A stretch of 64,000 bases of DNA from Pseudarthrobacter chlorophenolicus A6 (lineage in GTDB: Bacteria; Actinomycetota; Actinomycetes; Actinomycetales; Micrococcaceae): the NCBI RefSeq assembly GCF_000022025.1, contig NC_011886.1, positions 868,001 through 932,000 on the forward strand, read 5' to 3'. Each line of letters opens with the position of its first letter. Positions within the stretch are counted from its first letter, which is position 1. Both the position numbers and the translations under genes were made by a program. The notes under the pieces are model-generated. The model did no database searches and was not told where the DNA came from. It saw only the letters and a program-made list of their open reading frames with translations. This document shows positions 51,188 through 60,518 of this stretch, one piece after another.

Positions 51188-51934
51188 ATGACTTACAAGC
51201 TGATCCTGCTGCGCCACGGCCACAGCGAATGGAACGCCAAGAACCTGTTCACCGGCTGGGTGGACGTTGACCTGAACGACCAGGGCCGCGCGGAAGCAGC
51301 GCGCGGCGGCGAGCTGCTGGTGGAGAACAACATCCTCCCCGACGTTCTGTACACCTCCCTGCTGAAGCGGGCCATCAACACCGCCAACATCGCCCTGGAC
51401 AAGGCCGACCGCGGCTGGATCCCGGTCAAGCGCGATTGGCGCCTGAACGAACGCCACTACGGTGCGCTGCAGGGCAAGGACAAAGCCCAGACGCTGGCCG
51501 AGTACGGCGAAGAGCAGTTCATGGAATGGCGCCGCTCCTACGACACCCCGCCGCCGCCCCTGGATGACAACAGCGAATTCAGCCAGGCACACGATCCGCG
51601 CTACGCAGACCTTGGCGACGCCCTTCCGCGCACCGAGTGCCTGAAGGACGTCCTGGTCCGGATCCTGCCGTACTGGGAATCCGACATCAAGGCTGACCTG
51701 AAGGCGGGCAAGACCGTCCTGGTCACGGCTCACGGCAACTCCCTGCGCGCGCTGGTCAAGCACCTTGACGGCATCAGCGACGAAGCCATCGCCGGCCTCA
51801 ACATCCCCACCGGCATCCCGCTGGTCTACGATCTGGACGACGACTTCCAGCCGGTCAAGCCGGGCGGCACCTACCTCGACCCCGAGGCCGCCGAGCAGGC
51901 CATCCTGGCCGTAGCCAACCAGGGCAAGAAATAG
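51188..51934 (+). CDS. gpmA: 2,3-bisphosphoglycerate-dependent phosphoglycerate mutase
   Basis: A 248-residue glycolytic enzyme interconverting 3- and 2-phosphoglycerate. The phospho-acceptor His is in [18 protein letters not shown] (about residue 10), with ERHYGALQG (Glu/Arg contacts), and the second His in [15 protein letters not shown] (about 183). ATG at 51188 is preferred to the in-frame ATG at 51179 because AGGA lies just upstream and homologues begin [11 protein letters not shown]. Closed by an 18-bp terminator. Confidence 0.96.
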
Positions 51935-52023
51935 TACTTCGCGGTTCTTCGCCGGGTGCTCGGTCGTTCCTCCCTTAGACGCACTCCGGCCGAAGAACGC
52001 TCTGCGTCGAATGTGAGACAAAC

Positions 52024-52062
52024 GACGGCGGGCTGGTCACCTTAGGTGACCAGCCCGCCGTC
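52024..52062. terminator. Bidirectional terminator between gpmA and phoU
   Basis: A perfect 18-bp stem (GACGGCGGGCTGGTCACC and complement) with a TTA loop between the convergent stops at 51934 and 52087. Confidence 0.93.
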
Positions 52063-52086
52063 CTATATTCGTGGGAAAACCGGGGC

Positions 52087-52749
52087 TCAGCTGTGTTCGG
52101 TGGCGTTCGGCTGCCAGGCGCCGGTCACCAGGTAGCTGACCTTCTGGGCGACCGAGACACCGTGGTCGGCGAAACGCTCGAAGTAGCGGCTGGCCAGTGC
52201 CACATCCACCGTGGTGGCGGGCGACTCGGCCCACTCGGGTGCGGCGATGGCCTTGAACACGCTGAGGTGCAGGTCGTTGATGGCGGTGTTGGCCTTCATG
52301 ATGTCCCGGGCCACCTCAAGGTCACGGGTCTCCAGGAGGACGGCCAGCTTGTCGGCAATGACCTGGTCCAGCTCCGCCATTTCCTTGAACGTCCCGGTCA
52401 TCGAAGCGGGGATCACGGTGGACGGGAAGCGGAGGCGCGCCAGCTGCGCGATGTGCCGGGCGAGGTCGCCCATCCGCTCCAGGGAGGCGCTCATCCGGAG
52501 CGATCCCACGATCATCCGCAGGTCGCTGGCCACCGGGCCCTGGAGGGCGAGGATGTCGATGGCCCGTTCGTCGAGGCTGTTCTGCAGGAAGTCGATCCGC
52601 GCATCGGCGGCAATGACATCCTGGGCGAGGTCCACGTCCGCCACCTCGAATGATGTGGTGGCCTTGCTTATCGCTTCGCTGACCAGCCGGGAGATCTCCA
52701 CCAACTGGTCACCGACCTGGGTGAGCTCTTCCTGAAAAACCTTACGCAC
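52087..52749 (-). CDS. phoU: Phosphate signalling regulator PhoU
   Basis: A 220-residue all-helical protein made of two three-helix PhoU repeats. Each carries the metal-binding pattern: LERMGDLARHIAQLARL (about residue 85-100) and RYFERFADHGVSVAQKVSYL (about 185-205). PhoU keeps the SenX3-type kinase in phosphatase mode when phosphate is plentiful. The start is GTG at 52749 (VRKVFQEELTQVGDQL) with AAGGA 11 nt upstream. It is divergent from senX3-regX3 across a Pho-box region. Confidence 0.95.
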   Translation of the reverse strand: MRKVFQEELTQVGDQLVEISRLVSEAISKATTSFEVADVDLAQDVIAADARIDFLQNSLDERAIDILALQGPVASDLRMIVGSLRMSASLERMGDLARHIAQLARLRFPSTVIPASMTGTFKEMAELDQVIADKLAVLLETRDLEVARDIMKANTAINDLHLSVFKAIAAPEWAESPATTVDVALASRYFERFADHGVSVAQKVSYLVTGAWQPNATEHS

Positions 52750-52842
52750 GTCGGCGTCCTTTCCTTGGAACTCCCGCACGCCCGCACGAGGGCAGCAGGA
52801 ATCGTGTCGCCATTCGGCAGTCCAACTGGATACTCTGCCAGC

Positions 52843-52886
52843 ATCCGGTGAACGGTTGATCCCTTGCAGGTGAACGTTAGTTGAAC
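52843..52886. promoter_or_regulatory. Pho box, four 11-nt direct repeats
   Basis: Four consecutive 11-nt units (52843-52853, 52854-52864, 52865-52875, 52876-52886). Units 1 and 3 end GGTGAAC and unit 4 TTGAAC; on the minus strand this reads GTTCACC-type repeats, the consensus of actinobacterial PhoP/RegX3 sites. Unit 2 is degenerate. The site lies between the divergent phoU and senX3 starts and can control both. Confidence 0.8.
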
Positions 52887-52946
52887 CGTGGGCGCAGGGG
52901 GCCCGGACGCGCCGGAACGCCACCGGCAAGAGCATAAGGTGGACCT

Positions 52947-54215
52947 GTGGATCCAATGTTCATCGGCCTGATCGCAGGCCTCGTCGGCCTGGCGCTGGGC
53001 ACGTTCGGTGTGCTCGCCTACCGGGTCAGCGAGAAGCAGCGCCAGCTGCTGGATATGGACGGAGACGAGCCGGGACTGCCGGACGGTGCCGCCGAGGTGC
53101 TGGCCGTCGTCGGACGCGCCTTTGTGGTGGTGGACGCTGTGGACGGTGTGGTCCGGGCGAGCCCTGCCGCATATGCCTACGGCCTGGTCCGCGGCCACAC
53201 GGTGGTCCACAAGGAGCTGCTGGACATGACTGCGGGGGTGCGGCGCGATGGCGTGATCCTCGAGAAGAAGCTTGAGTTGCCGCGCGGGCCGCTGGGGCAG
53301 GGAACCATCATCGTCCAGGTACGGGCAGCCATGCTTGGCGAGGAATATATCCTCCTCCTTGCCGATGACCGCACGGAAATCACCCGGACCGAGGAAATCC
53401 GCAACGACTTTGTGGCCAACGTTTCCCATGAGCTGAAGACGCCAGTGGGCGCCATCTCCCTGCTCGCCGAGGCACTCGAATCATCGGCTGACGACGAAAT
53501 GGCAGTCCGCCGCTTCGCCAAGCGCATGCACAAGGAGTCCGGCCGGCTGGCGGCGCTGGTGCAGGACATCATCGAACTCTCCCGCCTGCAGGGCGCCAGC
53601 GTGGTGCAGCAGGGCGGTCCCGTTGACGTGAACGCCGTGATCGCCGAGGCCGTGGACCGGTCCCAGCTTCCGGCCGAAAGCAAGAACATCACCATCGTGG
53701 TGGGTGGCCGCACCGAGGAGAAAGTCTTCGGTGACCAGGACCTCCTGGTCACCGCGCTGCGCAACCTGATCGATAACGCCATCCGGTACTCGCCGCCGAA
53801 CACCCGTGTGGGCATTGGCGTCCGTTCCAAGGAAGGCCTGGTTTCCATTTCGGTGACGGACCAGGGCGAGGGCCTCAGCGCCGAGGACCAGGAACGGGTT
53901 TTTGAACGGTTCTACCGCGTGGACGCCGCCCGGTCCCGCCATACCGGCGGCACGGGCCTTGGCCTGAGCATCGTCAAGCACGTCGCCTCCAACCACGGTG
54001 GCGAGGTGACGCTGTGGTCCCAGCCCGGCCAGGGTTCCACCTTCACGCTCCGGCTTCCGGAGATGGAAGGACCCGAGGCAGGGCACGACGGCGACGCCGC
54101 CCTTCCGCCTGCAGCCGTCCCGGCAACGGGGCCGGCAGGACATTCAACCGGACAGTCTGCTGTCACCCCCATACCCCGCGCCGCCGGCGCTGAAGAACGA
54201 GGAGCTAGCGCTTGA
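52947..54215 (+). CDS. senX3: Phosphate-sensing histidine kinase SenX3
   Basis: A 422-residue kinase. One membrane helix (residues 4-24), a PAS-like sensor domain (about 45-145), HisKA with the phospho-acceptor in VANVSHELKTPVGAISLLAE (His about 162), and HATPase with LIDNAIRYSPP, DQGEG, FERFYRVDAARSR and GGTGLGLSIVKHV. A 50-residue Pro/Ala-rich tail follows the kinase domain. The single N-terminal helix and PAS domain fit SenX3, which works with PhoU and Pst. The response regulator starts in an overlap at its stop codon. Confidence 0.95.
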   Translation: MDPMFIGLIAGLVGLALGTFGVLAYRVSEKQRQLLDMDGDEPGLPDGAAEVLAVVGRAFVVVDAVDGVVRASPAAYAYGLVRGHTVVHKELLDMTAGVRRDGVILEKKLELPRGPLGQGTIIVQVRAAMLGEEYILLLADDRTEITRTEEIRNDFVANVSHELKTPVGAISLLAEALESSADDEMAVRRFAKRMHKESGRLAALVQDIIELSRLQGASVVQQGGPVDVNAVIAEAVDRSQLPAESKNITIVVGGRTEEKVFGDQDLLVTALRNLIDNAIRYSPPNTRVGIGVRSKEGLVSISVTDQGEGLSAEDQERVFERFYRVDAARSRHTGGTGLGLSIVKHVASNHGGEVTLWSQPGQGSTFTLRLPEMEGPEAGHDGDAALPPAAVPATGPAGHSTGQSAVTPIPRAAGAEERGASA

Positions 54216-54892
54216 GCAGGATTCTGATTGTGGAGGACGAGGAGTCGTTCAGCGATCCTTTGTCCTATTTGCTGGGCAAGGAAGGGTTTGAGGTGGAGGT
54301 CGTGGACAACGGCCTCGATGCCATCACGGAATTCGACCGCAATGGTGCCGACCTGGTGCTGCTGGACCTTCAGCTCCCCGGGCAGTCCGGTACCGAAGTC
54401 TGCAGGCAGCTGCGGCAGCGTTCAACCGTCCCGGTCATCATGCTGACGGCCAAGGATTCCGAGATCGACAAGGTGGTGGGCCTGGAGCTTGGCGCGGACG
54501 ACTACGTCACCAAGCCGTACTCCTCACGGGAACTGGTTGCCCGCGTCCGGGCGGTGCTGCGCCGCCAGGGCGAGCCCGAGGAACTGATTTCCTCCACCGT
54601 CCAGGCCGGTCCGGTCCGGATGGACATTGAGCGCCATGTGGTGAGCGTGGACGGCGAACAGGTGCTGCTTCCGCTGAAGGAGTTCGAGCTCCTGGAGATG
54701 CTGCTGCGCAACTCCGGCCGGGTGCTGACGCGTGGGCAGCTGATCGACCGGGTCTGGGGCTCCGACTATGTGGGGGACACCAAGACCCTGGACGTCCACG
54801 TCAAGCGGCTGCGCGGGAAGATCGAACCCGATCCCTCTGCGCCACGCTTCCTGGTGACCGTGCGCGGCCTGGGCTACAAGTTCGAGCCGTGA
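54212..54892 (+). CDS. regX3: Response regulator RegX3 (OmpR/PhoB family)
   Basis: A 226-residue regulator. Receiver domain with acidic pair VEDEES, phospho-acceptor Asp52 in [13 protein letters not shown], Thr in MLTAKDSE and Lys in YVTKPY; C-terminal winged helix from [10 protein letters not shown] with [15 protein letters not shown] as recognition helix. TTG start overlaps the senX3 stop by 4 nt (TTGA). Expected to bind the Pho box at 52843-52886. Confidence 0.95.
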   Translation: MSRILIVEDEESFSDPLSYLLGKEGFEVEVVDNGLDAITEFDRNGADLVLLDLQLPGQSGTEVCRQLRQRSTVPVIMLTAKDSEIDKVVGLELGADDYVTKPYSSRELVARVRAVLRRQGEPEELISSTVQAGPVRMDIERHVVSVDGEQVLLPLKEFELLEMLLRNSGRVLTRGQLIDRVWGSDYVGDTKTLDVHVKRLRGKIEPDPSAPRFLVTVRGLGYKFEP

Positions 54893-55010
54893 GGTTCCTG
54901 GCCGCGACCGGGCGCGCATCGTCATTTTCGACGCGCTGCGGCACCAGCACACCCGGATAGGTGGCGCGCCGGGGGAGATGCGAATCGCCGGTAGCCGTGG
55001 CGGGCATACA

Positions 55011-55040
55011 AAAGGGAGGGACCGGACGGTCCCTCCCTTT
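55011..55040. terminator. Bidirectional terminator after regX3
   Basis: A 14-bp stem AAAGGGAGGGACCG/CGGTCCCTCCCTTT with minimal loop, T-rich on the plus side, between the convergent stops of regX3 and the lipoprotein gene. Confidence 0.92.
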
Positions 55041-55072
55041 GCGTTGATCTGCTGGACTGCTCCAGCCGCGTG

Positions 55073-55630
55073 CTAGTGGCCCGCGGCGCCCTCCGAAGCG
55101 GACGGAGACGGCGTGGCCGACGTGCTCGGCGACGGTGTGCTGCCGGACGGCAGGTATTCCTTGTACTCGGGCAGGGTGGTGTCCAGAACGGGCACGCGCA
55201 CGGTGCTGTTCACGTTGGTGCCGTCTTCGCTGACCTGGATATCAACCAGTGAGCCGGCCTTGCCGCCGGTGGTGCTGAGGATGGCTTCGTCAGTGGTGTC
55301 GTTCAGCAGGGTGGACGAGTTCGCCTTGACGGCCACTTCGGTCTGCGATCCCTCGGCGCCCTTCATGGTCAGCTTCACGTCCTTGGACGAGGAGTTGTAA
55401 ACGGCGCCGATGACGCGGCCCGGCTGGTCCTCACCCGCGGAGACGATGAGGATGTTCCGGAGCTTCAGCGGACCGAGGTCGGCACGGATGCCGTCCGAAG
55501 CGGAGTACTGATGGTTTGTCTGCTGGGGCGTGATGTAGCCGCAGCCCGCGGTCAGCAGGCCAACGCCTACAACGGCGGCCGTCAGTGCCATCTTGCCCCG
55601 CCGGGCCCGGTTCATCGCAGTGAAACGCAC
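55073..55630 (-). CDS. LpqE-like lipoprotein
   Basis: A 185-residue exported lipoprotein. The signal peptide has ALTAAVVGVGLLTAGC with the lipidated Cys at about 31. The mature part is a beta-sandwich-like domain (LKLRNILIVSAGEDQPGRVIGAVYN, TMKGAEGSQTEVAVKA) and a Ser/Pro/Thr-rich tail (about 165-185). It lies divergently beside carD, exactly where mycobacteria have lpqE, which supports homology. GTG at 55630 has GAGGAG 8 nt upstream and beats the ATG at 55615. Confidence 0.82.
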   Translation of the reverse strand: MRFTAMNRARRGKMALTAAVVGVGLLTAGCGYITPQQTNHQYSASDGIRADLGPLKLRNILIVSAGEDQPGRVIGAVYNSSSKDVKLTMKGAEGSQTEVAVKANSSTLLNDTTDEAILSTTGGKAGSLVDIQVSEDGTNVNSTVRVPVLDTTLPEYKEYLPSGSTPSPSTSATPSPSASEGAAGH

Positions 55631-55851
55631 GTCACGTACTCCTCGAGAGTCTTGAAACATTATTCAGCCCATAGCCTATCCGCAAAGGGGCTCAAACGAG
55701 GATTCGAGAGCGTCACATCATCCTTGGCAGCGCATGCGCGATGCACTATTATCTGCGTTCGTCAAGGGGGTGGAGGGGGTCGATTGGGTCGATTTTCCGC
55801 GTATTTCTGCGGTTGAGGGCCCTTTCCGCGGCCGGTCATATGCCTGAATCG

Positions 55852-55860
55852 TGATAAACT
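55852..55860 (+). promoter_or_regulatory. Extended -10 of the carD promoter
   Basis: TGATAAACT, an extended -10 (TG-n-TAAACT), lies 28 nt before the carD ATG in an AT-richer stretch. No good -35 is present at 17-19 nt, as is common for extended -10 promoters. Confidence 0.45.
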
Positions 55861-55887
55861 GGTCTGCGGGAAAGGGGAAATGTCCAC

Positions 55888-56370
55888 ATGGTATTTGAGG
55901 TCGGCGAGACAGTAGTTTACCCTCACCACGGTGCTGCGAAGATTGAAGAAATCAAGATGCGCACCATCAAGGGCGAAGAGAAAATGTATCTCAAGCTCAA
56001 GGTGGCTCAGGGTGATCTGACCATTGAAGTTCCAGCAGAAAACGTTGACCTTGTTGGGGTCCGGGACGTAGTGGGCAAGGAAGGCCTGGAGCACGTGTTT
56101 GATGTGCTCCGTGCCGAGTTCACCGAAGAGCCCACCAACTGGTCACGCAGGTACAAGGCAAATCTGGAGAAGCTTGCTTCCGGTGACGTCATCAAGGTGG
56201 CAGAGGTCGTTCGCGATCTTTGGCGCCGGGATCACGACCGGGGCCTTTCCGCAGGCGAAAAGCGAATGCTGGCCAAGGCCCGGCAGATTCTGATCTCAGA
56301 ACTGGCGCTGGCTGAAAAGACCGACGAGGAGAAGGCGGCAAGCGTTCTCGACGAGGTCCTGGCTTCCTAA
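55888..56370 (+). CDS. carD: RNA polymerase-binding transcription factor CarD
   Basis: A 160-residue global regulator that stabilises open complexes, notably at rRNA promoters. The N-terminal Tudor-like RNAP-interaction domain ([22 protein letters not shown] to about residue 53) binds the beta subunit. The C-terminal helical domain holds the promoter-fork Trp in [10 protein letters not shown] (Trp85, the mycobacterial position). AAAGGGGAAA lies upstream of the ATG. Starts the carD-ispD-ispF-cysS-rlmB block, although a terminator separates it from ispD. Confidence 0.97.
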   Translation: MVFEVGETVVYPHHGAAKIEEIKMRTIKGEEKMYLKLKVAQGDLTIEVPAENVDLVGVRDVVGKEGLEHVFDVLRAEFTEEPTNWSRRYKANLEKLASGDVIKVAEVVRDLWRRDHDRGLSAGEKRMLAKARQILISELALAEKTDEEKAASVLDEVLAS

Positions 56371-56376
56371 GAATTG

Positions 56377-56416
56377 AACCCCGGCAGCACGACAGTGCAG
56401 CCGGGGTTTCTTTTTG
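56377..56416 (+). terminator. Terminator after carD
   Basis: AACCCCGGC/GCCGGGGTT with an inner GCAC/GTGC stem, followed by TCTTTTTG. A textbook intrinsic terminator 6 nt after the carD stop. Confidence 0.94.
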
Positions 56417-56491
56417 CCCGAAAACACCGGCGGGGTGCTCCCGGCGACCGCGCCGGGACGCAGCAGGTGCGCTGGACGTAGGCTAGTCCGC

Positions 56492-57274
56492 ATGAGCGAA
56501 ACACCAACCCGCCCGGTCACCACGGTGATCCTGGTGGCTGCAGGTTCTGGACAGCGGCTTGGCTACGGCATGCCCAAAGCAGCCGTGCCCCTGGGCGGCG
56601 AGACCATCCTGATGCATGCCCTGAGGGGCATCGTCGCGTCCGGCGTGTCCAGCCAGGTTTGCGTGGTCCTTCCCGAGGGCGACGACGGCCTGCGCTCCCT
56701 CTGCGACGCTTTCCGGGAAGAGCTGGCCGACGGCGGCCCGCTCCTGACCGTGGTTGACGGCGGCCCCACCCGGGCGGACTCGGTCCGGCAGGGCATTGGT
56801 GCCTTGATGGACGGAATCGAAGCCGTTCTGGTGCACGATGCCGCCAGGGCGCTGACCCCCGAAGGCGTTTTCCACCGGGTGGTCGACGCCCTCGCGGCCG
56901 GGGCCGAAGCTGTCATCCCCGCCGTCCCTGTGGTGGACACCGTCAAGACCGTGACACCCACGCCTGCCGGGGACCACGCCGTCGCACCCGAAATGGTGGC
57001 CGGGACCGCAGCACGCGAAAACCTCCGCGCCGTTCAGACACCGCAGGGCTTCCGCGCGGAGACCCTGCGCCGTGCCCACGAAGCAGCACAGGAGCTGGAG
57101 CCGGCCGAGGCAGCCGCCGTCACTGACGATGCGATGCTCGTCGAGATGACCGGCACCAACGTCTACGTGGTGCGCGGTTCCACACAGTCCCTCAAGATCA
57201 CCACGCCCCTGGACCTTATCTTCGCTGAAGGCCTCCTGGAAGGTCCCCTCGGAGCCCGGTGGGTGGAGGGGTGA
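56492..57274 (+). CDS. ispD: 2-C-methyl-D-erythritol 4-phosphate cytidylyltransferase
   Basis: A 260-residue MEP-pathway enzyme that joins MEP and CTP. The CTP loop [19 protein letters not shown] (about residues 13-30) and [12 protein letters not shown] (about 110) are the family signatures; [14 protein letters not shown] and TDDAMLVE follow. ATG at 56492 is 76 nt after the terminator and is preceded by TAGGCTAG-like -10 sequence, so the mRNA may have a very short leader. GTG of ispF overlaps the stop. Confidence 0.95.
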   Translation: MSETPTRPVTTVILVAAGSGQRLGYGMPKAAVPLGGETILMHALRGIVASGVSSQVCVVLPEGDDGLRSLCDAFREELADGGPLLTVVDGGPTRADSVRQGIGALMDGIEAVLVHDAARALTPEGVFHRVVDALAAGAEAVIPAVPVVDTVKTVTPTPAGDHAVAPEMVAGTAARENLRAVQTPQGFRAETLRRAHEAAQELEPAEAAAVTDDAMLVEMTGTNVYVVRGSTQSLKITTPLDLIFAEGLLEGPLGARWVEG

Positions 57275-57786
57275 GCGTGGAGGGCATGATCATTCCACGT
57301 ACGGGAATTGGCGTGGACGTCCACGCTTTCGCTGCGGAGGGGGAGGCGCGCCAGCTCTGGGTGGGCGGGCTCCTCTGGCCGGGTGAGCGCGGCCTGGCCG
57401 GACATTCCGACGGCGACCCGGTAGCCCACGCGGCTGCCGATGCATTGTTCTCCGCTGCCGGCATCGGCGACCTGGGCACCCACTTCGGCACCGACCGGCC
57501 GGAGTTTGCCGGCGCGTCCGGGGTCACCCTGCTGGCCGAGGCTGCGCGGATTGTCCGGGCGGCCGGCTTTGAGATCGGCAACATCGCGGTGCAGTTCGTG
57601 GCCAACCGCCCCAAGTTCGGACCCCGCCGCGAGGAATCGCAGCAGGTCCTCTCGGATGCTGCCGGGGCCCCGGTCAGCGTCACCGCCACCACCAGCGACG
57701 GCCTCGGATTCACGGGCCGCGGCGAAGGGATCTCCGCGGTGGCCACCGCCTTGGTCTACCCGCGCCTTTCCGAATCAATTGGCTAA
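57271..57786 (+). CDS. ispF: 2-C-methyl-D-erythritol 2,4-cyclodiphosphate synthase
   Basis: A 171-residue trimeric MEP-pathway enzyme. The metal site is [10 protein letters not shown] (Asp-x-His, about residue 18) with the third His in [31 protein letters not shown]. The C-terminal [17 protein letters not shown] binds the diphosphate. GTG at 57271 overlaps the ispD stop (GTGA) and has GTGGAGG upstream; ATG at 57286 is the alternative. ispD-ispF coupling is usual in actinobacteria. Confidence 0.95.
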   Translation: MSVEGMIIPRTGIGVDVHAFAAEGEARQLWVGGLLWPGERGLAGHSDGDPVAHAAADALFSAAGIGDLGTHFGTDRPEFAGASGVTLLAEAARIVRAAGFEIGNIAVQFVANRPKFGPRREESQQVLSDAAGAPVSVTATTSDGLGFTGRGEGISAVATALVYPRLSESIG

Positions 57787-57809
57787 TCCGCATCGGCTAA
57801 TCTGGAGCG

Positions 57810-59276
57810 GTGACCCTGCGCTTCTATGACACTGCCTCCGCCGAAGTCCGGAACTTCGTCCCCCTCGTAGCCGGAAGGGCCAGCCTCTACTACTGCGGGG
57901 CGACCGTGCAGGGCATGCCCCACGTGGGCCACATCCGTTCTGCGATCGCGTTCGACCAGCTGACCCGCTGGCTGACCCACCGCGGGCTGCGGGTCACGGT
58001 GGTCCGCAACGTCACCGACATTGACGACAAGATCCTCGCCAAGTCAGAGGCATCGTTCGCCTCCGGTTTCCAGCCGGAACCGGGCGAAATTCCGGGCGAG
58101 GAATGGTGGGCGCTGGCCTACCGCTACGAACAGGAATTCCTCAAGGCCTACGACGCCCTGGGTGTCTCCCGCCCCACCTACGAACCCCGCGCCACCGGCC
58201 ACATCCCGGAAATGCACGCCCTGATCCAGCAACTGATTGACCGCGGGCACGCCTACCCCGCGCTGGACGATTCCGGCGATGTGTACTTCGACGTGCGCTC
58301 CTGGAGCAAGTACGGCGCCCTGACGCGGCAGAACATCGATGACATGCAGGCGGCCGCCGACGCCGACCCCCGGGGTAAGCGGGACCCCCGCGACTTCGCG
58401 CTGTGGAAGGGTTCCAAGGAGGGCGAACCTGCCACCGCCAGCTGGGCGTCGCCGTGGGGTGCCGGCCGCCCCGGCTGGCACCTGGAGTGCTCGGCGATGG
58501 TCACCAAGTACCTTGGCACTGAATTCGACATCCACGGCGGCGGACTGGACCTGCGGTTCCCGCACCACGAGAACGAGATGGCGCAATCCCAGGCCGCCGG
58601 CCACCCCTTCGCCAACTTCTGGATGCACAACGGCATGGTCACCTACGAGGGCGAGAAAATGTCCAAGTCCATCGGCAACACCATCAGCCCCGCCGAAATG
58701 CTGGAACTCGCGTCGCCCCGCGTGGTGCGTTACTACCTCGGCCAGGCCCATTACCGGTCGATCCTGGACTACCGCCCAACCTCCCTGCAGGAGGCTGCCG
58801 CCGCCGTCGAACGAATCGATGGGTTCCTGGCGAAAGCCGTGGCGCGCTTCGGCACCGACTTCGGCTTCGTGGAAGGGGACTACGGCCCCTCGACGGGTGC
58901 GGTTGAGGCCTTCTACGCCGCCATGGACGACGACCTGAACGTCCCGCGCGCCTTGGCGGCACTGCATGAGACGGTGCGGGCGGGGAACACTGCCCTTGCC
59001 GACGGCGATGACGACTCCGCGCGCAAGGCGATGAACGCCGTCGTCATCATGACCGACGTCCTGGGTCTCAACGCCGTCGCCGGCTCGGAGAAAACCAGCA
59101 CGAGGGAAGCCGAGGCACTGGCTGTCCTGGTGGAAGCGCAGCTGGCCGCCCGCGCCACGGCCCGCGCCGAAAAGGACTGGTCAGCATCCGATGCCATCCG
59201 CGACACCTTGAACGAGGCCGGCGTGGTGGTGGAGGACGGCGCGGACGGCCCCACCTGGAGCCTGAAACGGGACTGA
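57810..59276 (+). CDS. cysS: Cysteinyl-tRNA synthetase
   Basis: A 488-residue class I synthetase. Zn-binding Cys in [19 protein letters not shown] with the HIGH-equivalent HVGH (about residues 30-45), zinc His/Cys in [15 protein letters not shown] and [11 protein letters not shown], and KMSKS in [12 protein letters not shown] (about 283). Full-length with the DALR and C-terminal helical domains, so it is cysS and not the shorter mycothiol enzyme MshC. GTG start 23 nt after ispF. Confidence 0.96.
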   Translation: MTLRFYDTASAEVRNFVPLVAGRASLYYCGATVQGMPHVGHIRSAIAFDQLTRWLTHRGLRVTVVRNVTDIDDKILAKSEASFASGFQPEPGEIPGEEWWALAYRYEQEFLKAYDALGVSRPTYEPRATGHIPEMHALIQQLIDRGHAYPALDDSGDVYFDVRSWSKYGALTRQNIDDMQAAADADPRGKRDPRDFALWKGSKEGEPATASWASPWGAGRPGWHLECSAMVTKYLGTEFDIHGGGLDLRFPHHENEMAQSQAAGHPFANFWMHNGMVTYEGEKMSKSIGNTISPAEMLELASPRVVRYYLGQAHYRSILDYRPTSLQEAAAAVERIDGFLAKAVARFGTDFGFVEGDYGPSTGAVEAFYAAMDDDLNVPRALAALHETVRAGNTALADGDDDSARKAMNAVVIMTDVLGLNAVAGSEKTSTREAEALAVLVEAQLAARATARAEKDWSASDAIRDTLNEAGVVVEDGADGPTWSLKRD

Positions 59277-59367
59277 GCGTCCGGACCGAAAAGCCCCGGA
59301 ACCCGATTTTTCTTCGGTCAGTAGACTGGTAGCCGGACTCAGTCAACACAATCAAGGGTGGAACATC

Positions 59368-60357
59368 ATGGCCAACAATGGTCGCCGATCGGTTAAAGCG
59401 AAGAAGGGCCCAACCATCGGGACCGGTGGCCATGGCCGCAAGGCCCTGGAAGGCAAGGGCCCCACGCCCAAGGCGGAGGACCGTCCTTACCACAAGGCGC
59501 ACAAGGCCAAGCAGCTCTCAGAGCGCTCGGCCGCCAAGCGCAACCCCGGTGCCCGCAGCGCCGGTGCGGGCAAGTCAGGCCCCAAGGGCCGCGCCACTGA
59601 AGAAGTGGTCACCGGGCGCAACTCGGTGGTGGAAGCCCTCCGCGCCGGCATTCCCGCGAAGGCACTGCACGTCGCCATCCGTATCGAAATGGATGACCGG
59701 GTCAAGGAGTCCCTCAAACTGGCAGCCGAACGCGGCATCCCGCTGCTGGAAACCGGCAAGCCTGAACTGGACCGGATGACCGACGACGCCGTCCACCAGG
59801 GCCTCGTCCTGCAGATCCCGCCCTACGATTACGCCGATGCCTACGAGCTCGCCGAAGAAACCGTGGAGAAGTGGAAGAAGGGGCACATCAGCAACGCCCC
59901 GCTGTTCGTCGCCCTGGACGGCATCACCGATCCCCGCAACCTTGGCGCCATCATCCGTTCCGTCTCTGCCTTCAGCGGGCACGGCGTGATTGTTCCGGAG
60001 CGCCGCTCCGTTGGCGTCACCGCCTCGGCGTGGAAGACGAGCGCGGGCGCGGCGGTCCGCGTGCCGGTGGCCCGGGCCTCAAACCTGAACAGCGCCCTCA
60101 AGCAGTTCAAGAACATGGGCATCTTTGTCCTGGGCCTGGACGGCGACGGCGACGTGTCGCTGCCGGACCTGAGCCTCGCCACCGAACCGGTGTGCATCGT
60201 GGTGGGTTCCGAAGGCAAGGGCCTGAGCCGGCTGGTCCGCGAAAACTGCGACCAGATCGTCTCCATTCCCATCGACTCGGCCATGGAATCGCTCAACGCG
60301 TCAATGGCCGTGGGCATCACCCTGTACGAAGTCTCGCGCCAGCGCGCAGCCAAGTAG
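59368..60357 (+). CDS. rlmB: 23S rRNA (guanosine-2'-O-)-methyltransferase RlmB
   Basis: A 329-residue SPOUT methyltransferase that modifies Gm2251 in the peptidyl-transferase loop. A Lys/Arg-rich, probably disordered N-terminal extension (about residues 1-75) precedes the substrate domain (VVTGRNSVVEALRAG), then the trefoil-knot SPOUT domain with NLGAIIRSVSAFSGHG, VVGSEGKGLSRLV and SLNASMAVGI. TAGACT 40 nt upstream could be its own -10. AAGGGTGGA precedes the ATG. Confidence 0.95.
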   Translation: MANNGRRSVKAKKGPTIGTGGHGRKALEGKGPTPKAEDRPYHKAHKAKQLSERSAAKRNPGARSAGAGKSGPKGRATEEVVTGRNSVVEALRAGIPAKALHVAIRIEMDDRVKESLKLAAERGIPLLETGKPELDRMTDDAVHQGLVLQIPPYDYADAYELAEETVEKWKKGHISNAPLFVALDGITDPRNLGAIIRSVSAFSGHGVIVPERRSVGVTASAWKTSAGAAVRVPVARASNLNSALKQFKNMGIFVLGLDGDGDVSLPDLSLATEPVCIVVGSEGKGLSRLVRENCDQIVSIPIDSAMESLNASMAVGITLYEVSRQRAAK

Positions 60358-60369
60358 TCAGACTGGGGT

Positions 60370-60435
60370 CCTCCCGGACGGGTCCTCCCGTCGGGTTCTC
60401 CCGTCGGGTTCTCCCGTCGGGTTCTCCCGTCCGGG
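60370..60435. repeat. Five tandem 13-nt units between rlmB and glgX
   Basis: Units at 60370, 60384, 60397, 60410 and 60423 (the first is 14 nt). Units 3 and 4 are identical (TCTCCCGTCGGGT), and each unit contains a small CCCG-N-CGGG dyad. It begins 13 nt after the rlmB stop. Confidence 0.88.
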
Positions 60436-60518
60436 GGCCTGGCCCGGCGGGGGCCCGCCCGGGCGTCATGTGTGACGCTGGCGCTGGCCCATGGCCTCCG
60501 GCGGCTACTATTTAGCTA

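Noticed and set aside
57810..59276. MshC (mycothiol ligase) instead of CysS.
   Set aside because: The protein is 488 residues with the C-terminal DALR and helical domains and intact HVGH and KMSKS; MshC is about 410 residues and lacks that C-terminal region.
59284..59319. GACCGAA...TTCGGTC dyad before rlmB as a cysS terminator.
   Set aside because: The T-run lies inside the loop, not after the stem, and the stem is only 7 bp with a 22-nt loop.
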